From: Streptomyces sulphureus DSM 40104
GTDB taxonomy: Bacteria; Actinomycetota; Actinomycetes; Streptomycetales; Streptomycetaceae
DNA length: 64,000 nucleotides
Assembly: GCF_000381025.1 (NCBI RefSeq)
Contig: NZ_KB905830.1
Location: forward strand, 1 to 64,000
Reading direction: 5' to 3'
Positions 63,601-64,000 of this stretch are shown here, in pieces. The position numbers were made by a program, and so were the translations under genes. The notes under the pieces are model-generated. The model searched no databases. It was not told where the DNA came from and worked only from the letters and a program-made list of their open reading frames with translations. The stretch's first letter is position 1, and every line of letters begins with the position of its first letter.

Positions 63601-64000
63601 CGCGCTCGGTGCTCGGCTGGGACCTGACGCGCAACGCGCAGCCGGTCTCGTACACGACGAACGCCCCGCGCGGCCCGCTCGTCGCCCTCGCGGACGAGGC
63701 GACGTCCTCGGACGGCGACATGATCACGGCGGCGTTCCGGCTGCTCGGACTCGGACCCGTGGTCGGCGCGCGGACGTGGGGCGGCGTCGTCGGGATCACC
63801 GGGCGGCACCGGCTCGGCGACGGCACGGTGATCACGGTGCCGATGAACGCGGCGTGGTTCGAGGGGTACGGGTGGTCGGTCGAGAACCACGGTGTCGATC
63901 CCGACATCGAGGTGGTCCGCACACCCGTCGACTGGGCCGAGGGCCGCCCGTCGGAGCTGGAGGCCGCCGTGCAGACGGCCCTTGAGCTGCTGGAGCGGCA
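60660..64000 (+). CDS. Tricorn protease homologue (partial, 3' end missing)
   Basis: The protein starts at ATG 60660 (GTG 60669 is possible) and is open to the right edge (1113 codons). The N-terminal propeller (YLRHPHLSGELLCCTTEDDLWVAHLPPG) and a second propeller follow, then the C1 helical domain, a PDZ region and the C2 catalytic domain. Catalytic residues are in place: S789-H790 in GELGTSHAS, nucleophile S1017 with D1018 in ATSSDGD, and E1075 in ENHGVDPD. The distance from S1017 to E1075 (58) is the same as S965-E1023 in the archaeal enzyme. Tricorn degrades peptides released by the proteasome. The missing part should be short. Confidence 0.92.
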   Translation, partial: MGEVTDPRPPGAPPDGHGAAEPPPPVPDAYLRHPHLSGELLCCTTEDDLWVAHLPPGSHRTERAWRLTSDRTRLSHPRFSPDGSTLAFVSWRSLDPEVHLVPVAGGPARRLTYWGAVDTRVCGWTPEGDVLAVASHGEPFSYHAWAYRVPISDPDQPAADSHPGLRLPWGPVAEIAVTGADTERRTLLLTGKPPHEPAEWKRYRGGATGRLWLQGRQLLADLVGHLDSAMFVTPPGDETRVAFLSDHEGIANLYSCREDGTDLRRHTDHDDFYARNAATDGTRVVYQCAGELWLVDDFSPSGSPHRLELRLGGPRTGRRPHQVPASANLDSLTVDTTGRASAVCVRGSLYWLTHRDGPARALADTRGVRVRLPAVLGDTGRVVYVTDAEGEDALEIADLPRASRPRVPRRLAAGRLGRVRELSASPDGGTVAVASHDGRLLLVDVRDEDGSGSVSELIRSLNGPLGDLAFSPDSRWLAWAHPGIGRSLSQIKLACLAAGEDGARKSARTVLDLTDGRFEDEQPVFTRDGRYLAFLSWRGFDPVYDVHTGDLSFPLGCRPYLVPLSSATLSPFALTPQGRPAAGGLDPQELGGPDAAEGTPTVLVEAEGLESRVTPFPVTASKYAGLHPVAGGGLVWLRYPISGALGETFANPADTSGRPTLEHFDLATARRTELTGDVDWFEVSGDGTRLVVSDEGELRAVPADESADADSTTRIDLRRILHDVDPAAEWRQSYAEAGRLIRAYFWDPGMSGVDWDAVLAQYRPLVERIATPDEFADLLREVLGELGTSHASVAASRRSEGPPHYRRPLGFLGVDAVRTVEGRWRIERILPGNSSDSRARSPLAGTAVREGESIVAVDARKVDPVAGPAPLLAAAGGTTVELTCAQDDPDGGEPRLHRVAVVPLIDERQLRYQDWIARRREKVRALSGGKCGYLHIPDLGGSGWAQFNRDLRMEISRPALLIDVRGNAGGNISELVLEKLTRSVLGWDLTRNAQPVSYTTNAPRGPLVALADEATSSDGDMITAAFRLLGLGPVVGARTWGGVVGITGRHRLGDGTVITVPMNAAWFEGYGWSVENHGVDPDIEVVRTPVDWAEGRPSELEAAVQTALELLER

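Overview
The window reads as a stretch of Streptomyces chromosome. The DNA is very GC-rich with strongly G/C-biased third codon positions, GTG and TTG starts are frequent, and coding strands overlap by GTGA/ATGA. It carries actinomycete markers: an SsgA-like sporulation protein, an Rpf protein, an XRE/DUF397 cluster, a TamR/trans-aconitate methyltransferase pair and a galTEK operon. From memory, not from a search, the gene order resembles the conserved core around glmU-prs-rplY-pth and galTEK of S. coelicolor. No insertion sequence, prophage, integron or CRISPR array was seen.

Layout. 1-1933: the start of a LolD-type ABC ATPase (cut by the left edge) and a long coiled-coil protein. 2446-9042: an island rich in polymorphic-toxin parts. 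It holds a three-domain YrhB-like/deaminase/SUKH-4 protein, a WHH-nuclease/SUKH fusion, a lipoprotein, an overlapping YwqJ-type deaminase and SUKH-3 immunity pair, and a Cys-rich zinc-ribbon protein. 9083-11676: an orphan sensor kinase, a LAGLIDADG-like protein and tRNA-Gln(UUG). 11822-16667: glmU, prs, rplY (ctc), pth and a membrane protein. 16715-19486: ppc. 19736-21498: a fatty-acid desaturase with its coupled TetR regulator and twin operators. 21618-23786: a Uma2 nuclease, DUF397/XRE genes and a divergent leader-peptide operon. 23809-25209: tam and tamR. 25287-27395: an SDR and a response regulator with an interrupted receiver domain. 27720-32940: galT-galE-galK, divergent from an SSS-family symporter. 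32964-34104: a small membrane protein and an Asp-less response regulator. 34304-37812: two paralogous membrane-anchored PQQ-like propellers. 38194-43294: an ABC-F ATPase, an EamA exporter, a YbaK deacylase and a penicillin-binding protein. 43602-45192: an Lrp regulator divergent from azlCD. 45256-53110: protein mannosyltransferase, rsmI, a zinc-ribbon protein, tatD, rpfB, ksgA and ispE. 53124-64000: a serine hydrolase, an ECF nickel/cobalt importer behind a clear Nur box, an ssgE-like gene, an MMPL transporter and a tricorn protease cut by the right edge.

How the parts work together. GlmU and Prs supply UDP-GlcNAc and PRPP; KsgA, RsmI, Pth and L25 serve translation; the PBP and RpfB remodel the wall and Pmt mannosylates exported proteins. 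Ppc and the Tam/TamR pair touch the TCA cycle, and galTEK plus the symporter form a galactose module. The ECF transporter appears to be under nickel-responsive Nur. The most unusual content is the toxin/immunity island, the two atypical response regulators, and the LAGLIDADG-like gene abutting tRNA-Gln. Gene functions come from motifs read in the translations; nothing was checked against a database.
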